A stretch of 42,816 nt of DNA, taken from contig NZ_JAGHQU010000020.1 of the NCBI RefSeq assembly GCF_017744135.1, positions 1 through 42,816 on the forward strand, in the 5' to 3' direction. The DNA comes from Endozoicomonas sp. G2_2 (GTDB lineage Bacteria > Pseudomonadota > Gammaproteobacteria > Nevskiales > Salinisphaeraceae). The notes below the pieces were generated by a model. The model did not search any database, was not told the origin of the DNA, and saw nothing but the letters and a program-made list of their open reading frames with translations. Shown one piece after another: positions 1 to 6,183 of this stretch. How positions within the stretch are numbered: the first letter of the stretch is position 1; every line of letters begins with the position of its first letter. The translations under genes were made by a program, and so were the position numbers.

Positions 1-19
1 TCGTCGTATCGTCTCGCAT
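1..19 (-). CDS. 5' end of a gene running off the left edge
   Basis: An ATG on the minus strand at 19-17 is preceded at good spacing by a purine-rich ribosome-binding site (AGAAGAGGTG). Only six codons are visible (MRDDTT), so no function can be given. It would be the next gene in the minus-strand series that ends at 102. Confidence 0.35.
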
Positions 20-42
20 GGTGGTGGCACCTCTTCTGTCGT

Positions 43-74
43 CTGAAATCAGTGATTGGTCTTACTAATTTCAG
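43..74. promoter_or_regulatory. Nested dyad symmetry upstream of the left-edge gene
   Basis: Arms CTGAAAT (43-49) and ATTTCAG (68-74) are perfect inverted repeats, and a second palindrome AATCA-G-TGATT (47-57) lies inside. It sits between the stop of the gene at 102-317 and the start at 19. It could be an operator or an RNA hairpin; there is no T-tract, so a simple terminator is unlikely. Confidence 0.35.
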
Positions 75-101
75 CAGGTGGGTGCCGCCTCCTTCAATCG
101 C

Positions 102-317
102 TCATACACCAGAAATGAGCGTAGCTCTCGCATCGCTTCTGAGTACCAGTTCGAGACCCGAACCGTTCGATGTGTGGTCGTACAGGCTCAGCACGGGGCG
201 TCCGGTACCGGTCAGGCCCGCCAGCACCAGCTGGAAGCCGCCGTTGCCCTGTGAGACGAAGGCCACGGGATAAGCCGAGCTGGCGAAAGCCCGGTCGAGG
301 GTGGATTGTGCGGGCAT
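102..317 (-). CDS. Small hypothetical protein (71 aa)
   Basis: I do not recognise this protein. The ATG at 317 was chosen because a GAAAGG-type ribosome-binding site lies just upstream; a longer reading to 419 would overlap the preceding gene. The sequence begins MPAQSTLDRAFASSAYPV and continues as a mixed hydrophobic/polar chain rich in G, L and S with no cysteine, no clear membrane helix and no signal peptide. It lies 29 bp downstream of the zinc-ribbon gene at 347-628 in the same direction and probably shares its transcript. Coding reality is supported by position and start signal only. Confidence 0.5.
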   Translation of the reverse strand: MPAQSTLDRAFASSAYPVAFVSQGNGGFQLVLAGLTGTGRPVLSLYDHTSNGSGLELVLRSDARATLISGV

Positions 318-346
318 GGCGTATCGCCTTTCGTTGCGTGATGGGA

Positions 347-628
347 TCAGGCGGCGTCGATCAGACGATCCACGCGCGCACTGCTGGCGGCGCCTTTCCA
401 GCCGCAGTCGCCGCAGCACATGCCGTTGCCGTCCGTCCAGCGGGTCATGTCCGGCGCGTCCGGGCGATCCACGCCGTCCACGCGGCGCAGACGCGCCTTG
501 ACGATGAACATCACGCTCAGGTCGTCCTGGGAACCGCAGTCCGGGCAGGCATAGTCAGCGGGGGTGTCGCGATCGCGCGGCGCTTCGTTGCGCTGTTTGA
601 ACAGTCCCTGAAGAAATCCCTTGCTCAT
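347..628 (-). CDS. Small zinc-ribbon protein (93 aa)
   Basis: The protein has two Cys pairs: CPDC near residue 28 and CCGDC near residue 71, typical of a small zinc ribbon. The N-terminus (MSKGFLQGLFKQRNEAP) is basic and amphipathic. The ATG at 628 overlaps the stop of the upstream gene as ATGA, which fixes the start. No enzymatic motif is visible; a DNA- or RNA-binding accessory role is only inference from the zinc ribbon. Its neighbours are two other small unknown proteins in one operon. Confidence 0.65.
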   Translation of the reverse strand: MSKGFLQGLFKQRNEAPRDRDTPADYACPDCGSQDDLSVMFIVKARLRRVDGVDRPDAPDMTRWTDGNGMCCGDCGWKGAASSARVDRLIDAA

Positions 629-864
629 GGTGGTGCTCGTGGTGTGCTTGAGTGCCTCCAGACTGCCCCGGCCCACGCGCGCCGCAAGCCTGCGCGAATC
701 TGTTTGACGATCACGAGTGCCCCATCATCCACGCGATAGTTCGACACGTGCAGCGCGCAAGCCGATATGTCCCGCGTGGCTGCGACCAGCGGCTCGATGG
801 AACGACGACAGATCCGGTCGATCGTGTCAGGTGTATTGCCTTGCCAGATCAGGTGGCGGGTCAT
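625..864 (-). CDS. Small hypothetical protein, possibly N-terminally truncated
   Basis: Unrecognised. The stop overlaps the next start (ATGA at 628-625), which argues for real translation. The start is uncertain: the first ATG in frame is at 864 (MTRHLIWQGNTPDTIDRIC), with no strong ribosome-binding site. A TTG at 906 would give 93 aa and lies directly after an in-frame stop. The gene is 110 bp from the left end of the IS1595 element, so its promoter or 5' end may have been altered by the insertion. The C-terminal third is rich in Arg, Ala and Trp. Confidence 0.5.
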   Translation of the reverse strand: MTRHLIWQGNTPDTIDRICRRSIEPLVAATRDISACALHVSNYRVDDGALVIVKQIRAGLRRAWAGAVWRHSSTPRAPP

Positions 865-973
865 GCGGCCCGAGAGCCTGCCACCCAGTCGCAGGGGCCA
901 GATCAAGCGTCAATGGGTCGCCGGGCGCCTGAGTCAGTCCGTCGCGAGGTCATGACGAGGCGCTTGTGCAGGC

Positions 974-981
974 AAAAAAAA
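974..981. repeat. Left 8-bp target-site duplication (A8) of the IS1595 element
   Basis: Eight A residues directly abut the left inverted repeat and are matched by eight A residues at 3329-3336 outside the right inverted repeat. Eight-bp duplications are normal for IS1595-family elements. Because the target is a homopolymer its exact limits cannot be proved from this sequence alone. Confidence 0.75.
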
Positions 982-1008
982 GGGTGTTATATACTTAACG
1001 AACCCAGA
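982..1008 (+). repeat. Left terminal inverted repeat of the IS1595 element
   Basis: Matches the reverse complement of 3302-3328 at 24 of 27 positions. It contains TATACT (990-995), a good sigma-70 -10 hexamer reading inwards towards the gene at 1051; the best outside -35 candidate (TTGTGC at 964) is 20 bp away, which is long. Confidence 0.85.
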
Positions 1009-1050
1009 GTATTTCGGTATGGTTGAGGCTCGTCAAAAACGAGAGCCACC

Positions 1051-1257
1051 ATGTTTGACTACAAAGAGAATAAGAACGCGAAGCTTGACCTACCGTGTCC
1101 TAGTTGCGAGAGGAAGAGCCCGCACAGAATCGTCGATCTTGAGAAGAACGAATCTTTCGTCTGCCCTCATTGCGACACGACCGTTCAACTTGAGGGGGAC
1201 GGATTGGATACTATCAAGCAGTTGAAAAAAACGATGGCAAATCTCGGCAAGCGATAG
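1051..1257 (+). CDS. Zinc-ribbon passenger protein of the IS (68 aa)
   Basis: This 68-aa protein carries a clear zinc ribbon, CPSC at residues 16-19 and CPHC at 38-41, followed by a Lys-rich amphipathic tail (IKQLKKTMANLGKR). It is the only plus-strand gene in the IS, begins 42 bp inside the left inverted repeat and ends about 95 bp before the bidirectional terminator at 1352-1382. The ribosome-binding site is weak (GAGAG). Function is unknown; a nucleic-acid-binding role is inferred from the fold. It may regulate the element or be a passenger. An ORF on the opposite strand (1090-1338) overlaps almost all of it. Confidence 0.7.
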   Translation: MFDYKENKNAKLDLPCPSCERKSPHRIVDLEKNESFVCPHCDTTVQLEGDGLDTIKQLKKTMANLGKR

Positions 1258-1338
1258 GCGCTCGCTCTGCGACTCCTTTAGTAGTGCCGCTACGCACTCT
1301 TTCGCTTCGTCATCGAATGACAAGTTTAGCTTGACCAT
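1090..1338 (-). CDS. Questionable antisense ORF with strong ribosome-binding site (82 aa)
   Basis: The start MVKLNLSFDDEAKECVAALL is preceded by GGAGG six bases before ATG, the best Shine-Dalgarno sequence in this part of the window. The first 27 codons are free of overlap, but the rest lies antisense to the zinc-ribbon gene at 1051-1257. In the direction of transcription it lies just after the terminator at 1382-1352, so expression needs readthrough or a promoter within the terminator. It may be a genuine small passenger protein, the remnant of a longer gene whose 3' part was replaced, or chance. I recognise no family. Confidence 0.35.
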   Translation of the reverse strand: MVKLNLSFDDEAKECVAALLKESQSERLSLAEICHRFFQLLDSIQSVPLKLNGRVAMRADERFVLLKIDDSVRALPLATRTR

Positions 1339-1351
1339 ATTTAGCCTCCAC

Positions 1352-1382
1352 AAAAAAAGCCCGCTCACTTGGCGGGCTTTTT
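1352..1382. terminator. Bidirectional rho-independent terminator inside the IS
   Basis: GCCCGC (1359-1364) and GCGGGC (1372-1377) form the stem, flanked by A7 on the left and T5 on the right, so it works on both strands. It ends the minus-strand transposase/toxin-antitoxin transcript and the plus-strand zinc-ribbon transcript. The TGA of the 37-aa peptide (1365-1367) lies in the loop. Confidence 0.85.
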
Positions 1383-1478
1383 CTTGTCTTTAGGTTGCCG
1401 CTTGGGGGGCGGTGGCGTGTTGAGCATGCGCAATAAGACCGCTCGCTCCTTATGCTCAACGTTCTTATAGTCGGTCAT
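1365..1478 (-). CDS. 37-aa basic, proline-rich peptide, third gene of the toxin-antitoxin operon
   Basis: This small ORF starts at an ATG that overlaps the stop of the putative toxin gene as TGATG (1480-1476), so it is very likely translated by coupling. The peptide opens MTDYKNVEHKERAVLLRML, has a four-proline run at residues 22-25, and ends in a Lys-rich tail (KDKKKPAK). Its stop lies in the loop of the terminator hairpin, giving an economical operon end. No family is recognised. It may be a third component, a stabilising peptide or a regulator; none of this can be told from sequence alone. Confidence 0.6.
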   Translation of the reverse strand: MTDYKNVEHKERAVLLRMLNTPPPPKRQPKDKKKPAK

Positions 1479-1783
1479 CACTCGTCATCCTCAGGTTTAA
1501 AGACACGAGCCGAATGTATAACGACTTCATCGTTATCAAACGAATAAACGACTTGTACAACCGGCACATCGCTCATCACCCAGTTGGGTGTTTTCGCTGT
1601 GTAAACATTGCCCCTCGCGTGCGGGAGCTTTACGCCGTCCTCAGGTCTCCTGGCTAACCTCCATTTAAGACCTGAGAATACGTCATCTACACGAGGCCAA
1701 CAGCGGGAAGCACTATCAATTATATCGCTAGCTGCCTCATCTTCTGCGACAGTTCTAGCATGGAAAAAGCCTTTGCCTACCAT
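1478..1783 (-). CDS. Putative toxin paired with the Panacea antitoxin (101 aa)
   Basis: A 101-aa protein encoded directly downstream of the Panacea-domain gene, with stop and start overlapping as TAATG (1785-1781). The C-terminal half (PVVQVVYSFDNDEVVIHSAR) reads as two or three beta strands, reminiscent of RelE/ParE-like toxin folds, but catalytic residues cannot be assigned by eye. Panacea proteins are known to act as antitoxins for varied small toxins encoded beside them, and the size and coupling here fit. The toxin role is therefore inferred from family context rather than seen in the protein itself. Confidence 0.65.
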   Translation of the reverse strand: MVGKGFFHARTVAEDEAASDIIDSASRCWPRVDDVFSGLKWRLARRPEDGVKLPHARGNVYTAKTPNWVMSDVPVVQVVYSFDNDEVVIHSARVFKPEDDE

Positions 1784-2319
1784 TACGCGGCAATATCCTT
1801 GGCCTCATCTTCAGCCCAGCTCATATCATGTTCATCGACTTCACCCAACTGGCTGACTAAGACCGCTTCGTAAGGAATTGATTCGCCAATCTTGGCCATT
1901 TCCCAAATCTCGTCGTGAGTCTTATCGCTTATAGAAGTCGCGGTGTAGTTGTTACAGATCTTATGCACGACCTCATCGATCAGTTCGATTTCATCGCTGC
2001 TAAATACCTCTGATACATCCGGCGTTTTGAGAGAAATAAATTCTTTTTTGGGATACCCAAAATGCTCAGCACGCCGGACGGTAATTAGCTTGTCGTCCGA
2101 CAGAGAATTTAACGCACTCATTACACGAGATGGGACGGGGCCAAATTGTCTTTTGAGGTAGGTTTCCCCGGTTATTGGGCTGCCATGTTTCAAGTACGAG
2201 ATGACGTCCGAATACCAAAGTATTTTGTTCAGCTTAGTCGCGCCAAGCTGAGAAACGTCCTCGCAGCTTGCGCATACGTAATGGATAAGCGATTTGAATT
2301 TATCTTCAGAGTAATTCAT
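1783..2319 (-). CDS. Panacea-domain (DUF4065/SocA-like) antitoxin
   Basis: A 178-aa protein whose N-terminal 80 residues fit the Panacea domain: KLNKILWYSDVISYLKHG, then ITGETYLKRQFGPVP, the most conserved stretch of this family. Panacea proteins such as SocA work as antitoxins, and the domain is a versatile neutraliser of unrelated toxins. The C-terminus is acidic (DEHDMSWAEDEAKDIAA), as expected for an antitoxin. It starts 33 bp after the transposase stop, with AGGGG upstream, and overlaps the toxin gene by TAATG. The whole set therefore probably shares the transposase transcript, tying toxin expression to the IS promoter. Confidence 0.82.
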   Translation of the reverse strand: MNYSEDKFKSLIHYVCASCEDVSQLGATKLNKILWYSDVISYLKHGSPITGETYLKRQFGPVPSRVMSALNSLSDDKLITVRRAEHFGYPKKEFISLKTPDVSEVFSSDEIELIDEVVHKICNNYTATSISDKTHDEIWEMAKIGESIPYEAVLVSQLGEVDEHDMSWAEDEAKDIAA

Positions 2320-2352
2320 TTTTTGATGCCCCTGTTCAGGCTCGCATTTGTT

Positions 2353-3264
2353 TCAGCTTCCGTACAAAAGACGTTTACCGCCAATTTGCTTCAACAGAAC
2401 TGCGGCGCGCTGATTGTCGTTGTAGCCATTGCGCGCCCGGTAATTGTAACGAAAATCGAATTCACCCGCGTATCGCTTTAGATGCTGTTCGCCCACATGA
2501 TGGAACGTGCCGATCAGACCACGCTTGAGCAGGCTAAAGAAACCTTCAATCGTGTTCGTGTGAATCGGGCCGCGCACGTACTCGCCGATACCGTGGCTAA
2601 CAACGCCGTGACTCGCGAACTTGCGGCCGATCTTCGTGTACTGAGACGCCTCATCGGTCATTAGGTTCGCATCTGCGGCGATCTGTTCTTCCATTATCGG
2701 CGCGAGCGTCTTTGAATTGACCGCAGGCACCGTGAAGCTGCGCGCCTTGCCGTCGCGCTCCAACAAGGTAAAGACCTTCATCTTGTGCGCGTAGCCGCGA
2801 CCCTTCTTGCCCTGGGTGCGCTGCTTCTTGCTCTTGCCGCCCCAGAAGGTTTCGTCTACTTCGACCGTGCCGCCACCGCCGCCGAGCGGGCTACCGCCTT
2901 CGCTCATGGCCTCACGAATGCGGTGGGTCATGAACCACGCGGTTTTATACGTGACGCCAATCATGCGGTGAACCTGATGGCTGCTGATGCCTTTCTTGCT
3001 GGCGCACATTAGGTGAACAGCCATAAGCCACTTGTTCAGCGGTACGCGGCTGCGCTCGAAGACGGTGCCGACCGTTACCGTGAACTGCTTACGGCAGTCA
3101 GCGCACTTGTACAGGCCGGGGCGCGTGCTTTTGCCTTCCAGCTTGTAGGCATTGCCTTCTACGCCACAGTGCGGGCAGACCGGACCATTCGGCCACCGCA
3201 GAGCTTCCAAATACTCGCGGGCCTTGTCGGAGTCCTGAAACTCGGGCTTGGTTAGATCGCACAT
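2353..3264 (-). CDS. IS1595-family (ISXO2-like) transposase
   Basis: 303 aa, full length for the family. An N-terminal zinc ribbon (CPHC near residue 34 and CADC near 54) precedes a helical region, then the ISXO2-like catalytic core: VEVDETFWGGK gives the first Asp, LMTDEASQY the second, and the conserved HTNTIEGFFSLLKRG the Asn/Glu part. The ATG at 3264 has AAGGAG upstream at good spacing. The promoter is probably supplied by the right inverted repeat, which carries TATACT. The enzyme should move this element by cut-and-paste with 8-bp duplications. No frameshift or missing catalytic residue is apparent. Confidence 0.93.
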   Translation of the reverse strand: MCDLTKPEFQDSDKAREYLEALRWPNGPVCPHCGVEGNAYKLEGKSTRPGLYKCADCRKQFTVTVGTVFERSRVPLNKWLMAVHLMCASKKGISSHQVHRMIGVTYKTAWFMTHRIREAMSEGGSPLGGGGGTVEVDETFWGGKSKKQRTQGKKGRGYAHKMKVFTLLERDGKARSFTVPAVNSKTLAPIMEEQIAADANLMTDEASQYTKIGRKFASHGVVSHGIGEYVRGPIHTNTIEGFFSLLKRGLIGTFHHVGEQHLKRYAGEFDFRYNYRARNGYNDNQRAAVLLKQIGGKRLLYGS

Positions 3265-3301
3265 GGTCTTCTCTCCTTATGCGTCTATTATCTCCCGATC
3301 A

Positions 3302-3328
3302 TCTGGGTTTGTAAAGTATATAACTCCC
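3302..3328 (-). repeat. Right terminal inverted repeat of the IS1595 element
   Basis: The reverse complement matches 982-1008 at 24 of 27 positions. It carries an inward-facing TATACT -10 hexamer suitable for transcribing the transposase gene. Confidence 0.85.
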
Positions 3329-3359
3329 AAAAAAAAGCCCGCGTCATCGGAACGCGGGC
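3329..3359 (-). terminator. Rho-independent terminator whose U-tract is the IS target site
   Basis: On the minus strand GCCCGCG and CGCGGGC (3353-3359 and 3337-3343) pair around a 9-nt loop and are followed by eight T residues. Those eight T residues (A8 on the plus strand, 3329-3336) are also the right-hand target duplication, so the IS inserted into the U-tract of this terminator. It closes the small membrane-protein operon at 3383-3714. Confidence 0.85.
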
Positions 3360-3382
3360 CTTTCGGTAGTTTGGTGCGACGC

Positions 3383-3481
3383 TCAGTCTTCGTCGCCGGC
3401 GTGCCCGAGGCAGTAGACGACGGCAAGCATGGTTCCCATGCCGATAACGACAGTCGCACCGAAAGCGATGTAGTCCATCAT
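3383..3481 (-). CDS. 32-aa single-span membrane peptide
   Basis: Too short for routine ORF calling. The ATG at 3481 overlaps the stop of the upstream gene as ATGA. The peptide MMDYIAFGATVVIGMGTMLA continues VVYCLGHAGDED: one hydrophobic helix of about 20 residues with an acidic tail, suited to a small inner-membrane peptide. It is followed within 25 bp by a strong terminator. No function is recognised; coupling to a two-span membrane protein suggests the two may form a membrane complex. Confidence 0.6.
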   Translation of the reverse strand: MMDYIAFGATVVIGMGTMLAVVYCLGHAGDED

Positions 3482-3714
3482 GACCGTTCGACCTCTCTTA
3501 CTGCGCGAGCATTTCGTATAAGCATAATACACACGCAGGCCAGAATCACGGCGCAGGCCAGCGTACCCCCCAGGCAGAGCCAGATCATGCCTGTCTCGCC
3601 CTTATAGAACGCGATGCCGCCGCGTCCGACGCAGGAAAGCAGGCCGACACTGAAAACCGTCAGAAGAATATTCAGTGAGCGTTGATAGAAATCAAGCTGC
3701 TGATAACGGGTCAT
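3478..3714 (-). CDS. Small two-span membrane protein (78 aa)
   Basis: A 78-aa protein with two hydrophobic segments, about residues 14-33 (LNILLTVFSVGLLSCVG) and 43-66 (MIWLCLGGTLACAVILACVC), and a basic C-terminal tail (RNARAVREVERS). The family is not recognised. It overlaps the downstream 32-aa membrane peptide by ATGA and is terminated with it. The 210 bp upstream (3715-3924) hold no credible gene and presumably the promoter. Confidence 0.6.
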   Translation of the reverse strand: MTRYQQLDFYQRSLNILLTVFSVGLLSCVGRGGIAFYKGETGMIWLCLGGTLACAVILACVCIMLIRNARAVREVERS

Positions 3715-3924
3715 AGCGGTACTGTCGTGGGTGGTTGTTCATGCCTACAGGTTAGGCCGTGCCGGCGTCGCCGCAAGCCGCTGGAAAATAGCGCATGGTG
3801 TGCATCGCGCTGGGGCTGCATCCGATGCCCGTGGGGGACATTGTGCCTCGGTGTGTTTGCGTGCTTGCGCACTGGCCCCGACGCGCGCCGTCAGGCTCTA
3901 TTCGACACCGCGACCCCGAGCGAC

Positions 3925-4548
3925 TCAGAAGGCCAGCGTCCCTACGGTCTTGTCGCTGAACAGGTGGGGCGGCTGGCCCCGGCGCTTGAGGCGCTCGAGG
4001 CAGTGTTGGAGCCATAGCGTCGTCACGCTGCTCTGCAAGACCTGAAGGGGGCTGGCCATCTCCCGGGGGTTGTCCGGCTGCAAGAGCGTGTCCACCAGCT
4101 CGATCAACGTATTGCGGCCGTCCCGTTCGGCGCGGATGTCGCCATGCGTGCGCATCGGTTTGTAGTGCGTGTCAGCGAGACTGTGAACCCGCCGTTGGGT
4201 CAGCAGCTCGATGGTCTGGCCGTGCTGACCCAGACGCAGGGTGATGTTATCGCTCTCAACGCGCATATCATCATCCCCCAGCCGGTAGACGCCGAAATGC
4301 ACGGATCGCGGCGTGCTGATCATCGGCTGTTGATGCACGGACCAGTACGGGTTCTGATTGCCCTTGCCTGACAGGTACCGCTCGTTGAGGTCGGTCATGT
4401 CCATCGCCGGGCCGATGCTGTCCGGGCTCAGGGACTGGAAGTGCGACTTGCCGGCGGCGCTCATGACTTCGATCACGATTTCGGGCTTATCGTGGGCGCG
4501 CATGAGGCACGGGCGGGAGAAGGCGGGCATGTGAGTCATTGCGGTCAT
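3925..4548 (-). CDS. Hypothetical protein, tandem paralogue B (207 aa)
   Basis: Paralogous to the protein at 4592-5209. Both have the opening block RPCL-x-R-x(3)-PEIVI, a following L-x-P-x-SI segment, the central H/N-GVYRL or GIYRI motif followed by RVE(S/T)D and L-LG, and a C-terminal MASPLQVL or MKSPLHLL helix ending ...LAF. No family is recognised. The ATG at 4548 was chosen because the longer form would overlap the upstream gene. It is predicted soluble and cytoplasmic, with mixed alpha/beta character. Role unknown; the tandem duplication with strong divergence suggests two specialised versions of one function. Confidence 0.65.
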   Translation of the reverse strand: MTAMTHMPAFSRPCLMRAHDKPEIVIEVMSAAGKSHFQSLSPDSIGPAMDMTDLNERYLSGKGNQNPYWSVHQQPMISTPRSVHFGVYRLGDDDMRVESDNITLRLGQHGQTIELLTQRRVHSLADTHYKPMRTHGDIRAERDGRNTLIELVDTLLQPDNPREMASPLQVLQSSVTTLWLQHCLERLKRRGQPPHLFSDKTVGTLAF

Positions 4549-4591
4549 GGGATGCTCGTATCGGATGCTTGGATCAGTCGGGCCGGGTCGC

Positions 4592-5209
4592 TCAGAAGGC
4601 CAGCAGGCCATCGGCAGCGTTGAGCACAGGCGACTTTCTCGTGGGGGTCGCGGTCATTCGAGCCAGACAGGCATCCAGCCACATCGCCGAGCTGCCCAGC
4701 AGGTGCAGGGGGCTTTTCATCTGGTGCGGCTGGCCGCTGTGTATCAGGTCTTGGGCATGCGCCTGCACGATCTGGCGGCCTTCGTCGTCGGCTTGGATGA
4801 GGCCGAACGACTCGCTCGCTTCGACGCTGAGGGTGTCGTGGTCGTAATACTGGCGCTCGGTGCCCAGTTCGAGCGTGCCGGGTTCGCTACCCAGTGCGAG
4901 CGTGAGCACATCGGTTTCCACGCGAAAGCGATCGCTGTCGATGCGATAGATGCCCACGTTGATGCAACGCGGCCGGGGCAGGGGCGCCAGGTCTCGTTTG
5001 ATCTCGAAATGCGGCATGCCGTCCTGTGCGGCCATCTGACGATGCCGGGTGAAGTCTTGCAGGGTCATCTTGGTGCTGATGCTGTTCGGACGCAGCCAGT
5101 GCCAGCACAGCGCGCCTTGTGCGTTGACGCACTGGATCACGATTTCGGGCTCGTCATTCAGGCGGAACAGACAGGGGCGGGTGATGATCGGATCGGGTGA
5201 CAGCTGCAT
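4592..5209 (-). CDS. Hypothetical protein, tandem paralogue A (205 aa)
   Basis: Sister of the gene at 3925-4548, which lies 43 bp downstream in the same direction. Conserved features include RPCLFRLNDEPEIVIQC at the N-terminus, INVGIYRIDSDRFRVETD in the middle and MKSPLHLLGSSAMWLDACL near the C-terminus. The start at 5209 fits the paralogue alignment; an upstream frame to 5269 would add residues without counterpart. No signal peptide or membrane helix. Function unknown. Confidence 0.65.
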   Translation of the reverse strand: MQLSPDPIITRPCLFRLNDEPEIVIQCVNAQGALCWHWLRPNSISTKMTLQDFTRHRQMAAQDGMPHFEIKRDLAPLPRPRCINVGIYRIDSDRFRVETDVLTLALGSEPGTLELGTERQYYDHDTLSVEASESFGLIQADDEGRQIVQAHAQDLIHSGQPHQMKSPLHLLGSSAMWLDACLARMTATPTRKSPVLNAADGLLAF

Positions 5210-5267
5210 GATGGTCTCGCTGGAGGTGAGATCTACAGGCTGGCCCGCGCGGCGAGCGCCGCAAGGC

Positions 5268-5304
5268 AAAAAAAAAGCCGCCGGGCACTCAAGAACCCGA
5301 CGGC
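5268..5304 (-). terminator. Rho-independent terminator
   Basis: On the minus strand GCCGTCGGG pairs with CCCGGCGGC (one mismatch) and is followed by nine T residues (A9 at 5268-5276 on the plus strand). It would end a minus-strand transcript coming from 5429 or further upstream, just before the paralogue pair. Confidence 0.8.
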
Positions 5305-5429
5305 TTAAATAGATCGCGCAGCACCCACTGCACTTGACCGAAGTTCACATTCCGCGGGTCCGTCGCGGGGGAGAGGGGTTGTAAACGACCCAGCCAGCAC
5401 GCTTTACCCTTGGCCATCGGGCGAATCAC
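5289..5429 (-). CDS. Possible 46-aa peptide ending inside a terminator
   Basis: A GTG at 5429 has AAAGGGAG about ten bases upstream and opens a 46-aa frame (MIRPMAKGKACWLGRLQPLS...) that ends with KPSGS encoded within the terminator stem and its TGA in the loop, the same layout as the 37-aa IS peptide. A TTG at 5489 would give 66 aa. Composition is plausible for a small basic protein, but no family is recognised and there is no overlap with another gene to support it. Confidence 0.4.
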   Translation of the reverse strand: MIRPMAKGKACWLGRLQPLSPATDPRNVNFGQVQWVLRDLFKPSGS

Positions 5430-5765
5430 TCGGGGCGTGCTCCCTTTGCTCTGATGGGTACAGATTGACCCGCCTGAAGCGCGCCGCAACCCCTATATCG
5501 CGACTTTTCGACAAAACCTGAAGAGCGGGCCGAGTTCGTTACAACGCGGCGTACGACGTGACCCTGGCCCTACAACAGCGCCCCCGATGTCAGCCTCACG
5601 CCGAACCGGGCCGCAGCCCCGACAGTCCATGTTTGGCCCCCGTCCCCACGATCGCGCACCCCACGCGAACCAACGGGCCAATGCCCGCCCGCACGTCATC
5701 ACCGACCCGCGCGGCGTCAATGTCTGCCCGCACCCGGTCAGCCCTTTGCGCGCCCTGCCAAACCT

Positions 5766-5809
5766 GCCTTGAGCAACGCACGCCTCGTGCTGTGATCTCG
5801 CCTCAAGGC
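5766..5809. other. Compound inverted repeat (candidate structured RNA or origin element)
   Basis: Outer arms GCCTTGAG (5766-5773) and CTCAAGGC (5802-5809) are perfect 8-bp complements. Inside is a second perfect hairpin, GCACG-CCT-CGTGC (5778-5790). There is no T-tract, so this is not a classical terminator. Confidence 0.45.
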
Positions 5810-6163
5810 CAGCCCTCACCCCCGCACCCACCGTCGCGAGCCTATAGAGGGCGCAGACACTAGGGCGCCACGCCTGCCTGTCTCATGTCTGTCCGGGGGA
5901 GTGGGCCACCGGGGCGATAGCGCTCAGACAGGGGGAGCCACACACAGGTGAGCCCTGGCGCCTCGCCCCGCTTCGGGGGAGACCGACAGAGTCGTTCGCT
6001 GTCGTCACACCGGGGGGAGGTGACACTCGGTTGGAGAGAGCACAGGGGAGGAACCACACGCAAAGGGCAGGGCGCACGTCAGGCGCCCTGACCCGGTTGG
6101 AGATGGCTACCGAGGGGTAGGCGGGGCACCCAGGGTGGGTGTGGTCAACTCGGTGGAGGCGTG

Positions 6164-6183
6164 CCGGCCGGTTCTCCGGCCGG
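6164..6183. other. Perfect CCGGCCGG inverted repeat
   Basis: CCGGCCGG (6164-6171), loop TTCT, CCGGCCGG (6176-6183). A very stable hairpin about 95 bp beyond the stop of the gene at 6278-6862. Without a T-tract it may be a 3' stabiliser or rho-dependent boundary of the primase/sigma operon, or an origin element. Confidence 0.5.

Larger units (their letters stand above)
982..3328. mobile_element. Complete IS1595-family element (2347 bp) with passenger toxin-antitoxin operon
   Basis: The ends are 27-bp inverted repeats with 24 matches, the outer bases being GGG(T/A)GTTATATACTT and the inner block ending AACCCAGA. Flanking A8 tracts form an 8-bp target duplication. Inside are an ISXO2/IS1595-type transposase (2353-3264) and passengers: a Panacea antitoxin-like gene, a small putative toxin, a 37-aa peptide gene, and a zinc-ribbon gene on the other strand. 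Passenger genes are known in IS1595 relatives, so the arrangement is plausible. The intact reading frame and matched ends suggest a recent, possibly active insertion. Confidence 0.88.

Noticed and set aside
4547-5200. 217-aa plus-strand frame over the tandem paralogue gene
   Set aside because: The minus-strand frame is supported by its paralogue next door; this one has no counterpart opposite the second copy.
5493-5863. Overlapping frames on both strands in the gene-free region
   Set aside because: Composition (Arg, Cys, Pro, Gly) is that of random GC-rich sequence and no start signal is seen.
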